Shown here: positions 5,101 through 6,283 of the stretch, in pieces
Layout: every line of letters begins with the position of its first letter
How positions within the stretch are numbered: position 1 is the stretch's first letter
Assembly (NCBI GenBank): GCA_947630385.1
Contig: CANRHG010000114.1
Span: 1 to 6,283, forward strand
Reading direction: 5' to 3'
DNA: 6,283 bases
Source of the DNA: an uncultured Eubacteriaceae bacterium
GTDB taxonomy: Bacteria > Bacillota > Clostridia > Eubacteriales > Eubacteriaceae
The notes under the pieces: generated by a model
Told to the model about the DNA's origin: nothing
What the model saw: the letters and a program-made list of their open reading frames with translations, nothing else
Database searches by the model: none
Program-made: the position numbers and the translations under genes

Positions 5101-6283
5101 ACGGGACGGAACTTGAAACCACTTATGATATTACTGTTGGGCCATACGTTGCCGGTGTTTCGGTAAGTACGGATCCAGAACTTACCTTCACTTTAGGCGT
5201 AACGCCAACACAAAACGTTATGGCGATCGTAAATCCGGCGAACTCTACGCAGCTTGCTTCGATCACCTATAATAATTCGAATCCATCGGTAGTTCAAATC
5301 GATCCGAAAGGTGACGTTTCCGCAATTGGTGTAGGTACGGCGGATATTACGACGCACGCCATTATCTACAACGCACCGGTCAATAGTACGACTTCGGTTC
5401 AGGATCTGCTTGATAGTCTTACCGCCGACGGGACTTTAGTATATCCTCCTGAACAGGTTAATTCTTATTCCGGCGTAACCAAAGTCACGGTCAATCCGGC
5501 GGTTCCGCCAGAATTCGTCCTTAGACCTTCTACCGTTACACTCGCACCGGACGGAACCGAAACGTTAGTCGCTTATTATGACGGACAAGAACTGAGTCCG
5601 GAGGACGTTGTTTGGAGCTCTTCGGACGAAGACATCGCCACGGTCGAAGACGGTGTTGTAACCGCTGTAGCCGACGGAGATGCGGTCATTACGGCAACCT
5701 ACGATAACAATAGAACGGCTACGGCTACCGTAACAGTCACGAGCGAGCCGACTCCAACGGATGAACTCGTCGTAGCACCTCTGACGGTCCAGGTCGGACA
5801 AAGCGCACCTCTTAATGTAACCTTCGGCGGAACAGCCGTCACGGAAGGCCTGACTTACACGGTCGAAGACGAAGCCATCGCTACGGTCAGTACCACGGGG
5901 ATGGTCACAGGCGTTTCTGCCGGGACGACGAGCGTTACGGTCGTCTACACCGACGAAGACGGGATGGAATACACCGCAGAAGGTACGATCACGGTCACGG
6001 CCCAGCCTTCGGCTCCGAGTCAAATAAACGTAACGCCCGCAAACTCGACGATTACGACTGTTACGGGCGGGACCAATACGACGACCTTAACGGCCAGCGT
6101 CATTCCGGCCACCTACACCGGAACGGTCGACTGGAGCCTCGGCGAAGGACAGGGTAGCATCGTACAGCTCACACCAAACGGAAACAGCGTTACGGTCACG
6201 GCTCTCTCCGAAGGGGTAGCCAACGTTACGGCTTCTATTGGAACCGTCTCGGGCAGTGCGGTGGTTACCGTCAGCGACCAGCC
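2151..6283 (+). CDS. Large secreted surface protein with beta-helix-like head and tandem Ig-like domains (3' end outside window)
   Basis: One uninterrupted frame of 1377 codons runs off the window. TTG is chosen as start because AGAGAGG precedes it by 5 nt and it begins a textbook Sec signal peptide: KK, a hydrophobic core (LISLFSVLLFLLIA), and VMA|G cleavage after residue 24. Residues 54-65 (GGGQYSSLTQAF) resemble the entry motif of pectate-lyase-like beta-helices. About 200-510 is Asn/Gly/Thr-rich with repeated strand-turn motifs (VDNYGSF, GTLNI, NEGTL), consistent with a beta-solenoid. 564-600 (LPTPG...FIGWY...VYYAL) matches the InlB B-repeat/Flg_new pattern. Asp-rich, possibly calcium-binding loops lie at 669-677 (DGLDDNDND) and 951-962. 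Big_2-type Ig-like domains follow at about 1000-1117 (with an insertion), 1121-1198, 1204-1284 and 1290-1377, each with the D.AT/VV...G.VTAV..G.A.ITA pattern. Only two Cys occur (206, 260). It is probably an adhesin or surface stalk; the anchor lies beyond the window. G+C rises strongly along the gene. Confidence 0.88.
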   Translation, partial: MKKSLISLFSVLLFLLIASSGVMAGWGAANGTYVYYDNGQRNELSVNNGKVVSGGGQYSSLTQAFVLDGTAGGMNTPNAWYIVPQGVTPSGNNLTLGGLPQGTTTGTYNLLIQGDPSGSAAASTPIEFAGGDYNQTINVFGSTQNPATSVLKIDASSNYAVWNNNNTGTTTLAIQSGGLQLHPSSPAGSAIGPIDSVIVENGILACIGTQRLIDNLVGSVSINDGIVLATGTTAGQLVPLGGTGVGGTVVPKITGNSLVCATDVVTNSSTSGLIVGNGIASYTAGTTGNAAGGTISIQDNALGTVYGTVYTNWPEPFNDLTISRLSIPSGATLNVSNNIPEVDGGNTPVNQTISLSRSTQTISLDVEGTLNIAAENTVNVAPANGGGAGNGADAINNGNISVTGTFTIQTQAVFFNNENLTIEPGGVVAVPSSSNVMGFVNNGTVDNYGSFNPNTGPSRVTTTAWIVLNRNSLWTNYSGSTFIVNSAKFLWNEGTLVTDRDVSGNIFLVDVPSSISLSNSNYVPTVSAAGPLGYYADDSETFSGTTIYGSTASNLVTAGTNKTLPTPGVTSDFIGWYLNNLYSSDFYTTTTQTGGVYYALSPNNGTAPTEEVPGVALTSNTLDYFNTTPAQEQSYDIDFSTVPNQMAATNLWWQIINSQSGQPLTLFYDGLDDNDNDVFIYPNHSSDPIWTLSVPNEGVGPGAKLIYDGSGQDIGNYVLQARSILPQFGQNNATARANLTVNNSSIGSVYLINDEGERPYSRIQVDLADDEPDTLDFGYQAYTGANGGGSLVLNIPDSDVEYNLVLSSTTNQNPGNDSGYFESASGYAYIDNQGQITFLKPTPQNKYLLLGVTVQGVESENWATIQVSASKQSVFLNEIVPKEDSVDISALTFDPNYIGNNPTGDGITDRKANYYGFYDLSQNILPKPTTAIFEDKYLSFVSSNPQLPVNDNNTPNDGSDDYIQVPNKSFSGDTTITATYSLTDGTELETTYDITVGPYVAGVSVSTDPELTFTLGVTPTQNVMAIVNPANSTQLASITYNNSNPSVVQIDPKGDVSAIGVGTADITTHAIIYNAPVNSTTSVQDLLDSLTADGTLVYPPEQVNSYSGVTKVTVNPAVPPEFVLRPSTVTLAPDGTETLVAYYDGQELSPEDVVWSSSDEDIATVEDGVVTAVADGDAVITATYDNNRTATATVTVTSEPTPTDELVVAPLTVQVGQSAPLNVTFGGTAVTEGLTYTVEDEAIATVSTTGMVTGVSAGTTSVTVVYTDEDGMEYTAEGTITVTAQPSAPSQINVTPANSTITTVTGGTNTTTLTASVIPATYTGTVDWSLGEGQGSIVQLTPNGNSVTVTALSEGVANVTASIGTVSGSAVVTVSDQ

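Noticed and set aside
5565..6023. 152-codon minus-strand ORF inside the large gene
   Set aside because: It is antisense to the Ig-like repeats, with an Arg/Asp-rich, low-complexity composition produced by the complement of ACG/GTC/GAC codons. There is no ribosome site or domain; it is a shadow of the real frame.

Overview
The window reads as accessory sequence from an AT-rich, probably host-associated bacterium. I could not fix the genus. A spirochaete such as Leptospira, with its long spacers, IS debris and Big_2-type surface proteins, is one candidate. The spacers are extremely AT-rich (15% G+C by hand count in 961-1020). The one large gene is far richer and climbs from about 43% G+C near its 5' end (2221-2280) to about 57-60% near the window edge (5941-6000, 6121-6180). 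That contrast suggests the large gene has a different history from its surroundings.

Layout. 21-97 is a tRNA-Arg(UCU) with encoded CCA and a poorly paired acceptor stem, followed by a bidirectional hairpin terminator (122-159). On the minus strand, 195-696 holds a tandem duplication of a 54-codon ORF. The ORF resembles the C-terminal tail of Rpn-type (PD-(D/E)XK, 'transposase-like') nucleases. Directly upstream, and in frame with the promoter-proximal copy, is a start-less coding fragment cut off from it by one TAA. 697-1033 is an AT-rich spacer with one small palindrome. A near-consensus promoter (1034-1061) then drives a 71-aa protein of unknown function (1069-1284), so close to the ATG that the mRNA would be leaderless. 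1404-1592 is a short reading frame split by one in-frame TGA, and it ends inside a strong 15-bp intrinsic terminator (1591-1640).

1650-2135 is a roughly 486-bp element with 18-bp perfect (29-bp imperfect, about 25 of 29 matching) terminal inverted repeats, no visible transposase and a possible TA target duplication: a MITE or IS remnant. Its right end lies 4 bp from the Shine-Dalgarno of the last gene. That gene (2151 to beyond 6283) is open to the window edge. It encodes a secreted surface protein of more than 1377 residues: signal peptide, beta-helix-like N-terminal region, an InlB/Flg_new-like repeat, Asp-rich loops, and at least four tandem bacterial Ig-like (Big_2-type) domains continuing off the window. 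It is probably an adhesin or other cell-surface stalk protein.

The genes do not form one operon. The most interesting regulatory feature is the junction of the mobile element and the surface-protein start: a T7 tract, a 6-codon ATG leader overlapping the TTG start, and a one-base slip that would fuse the two frames.
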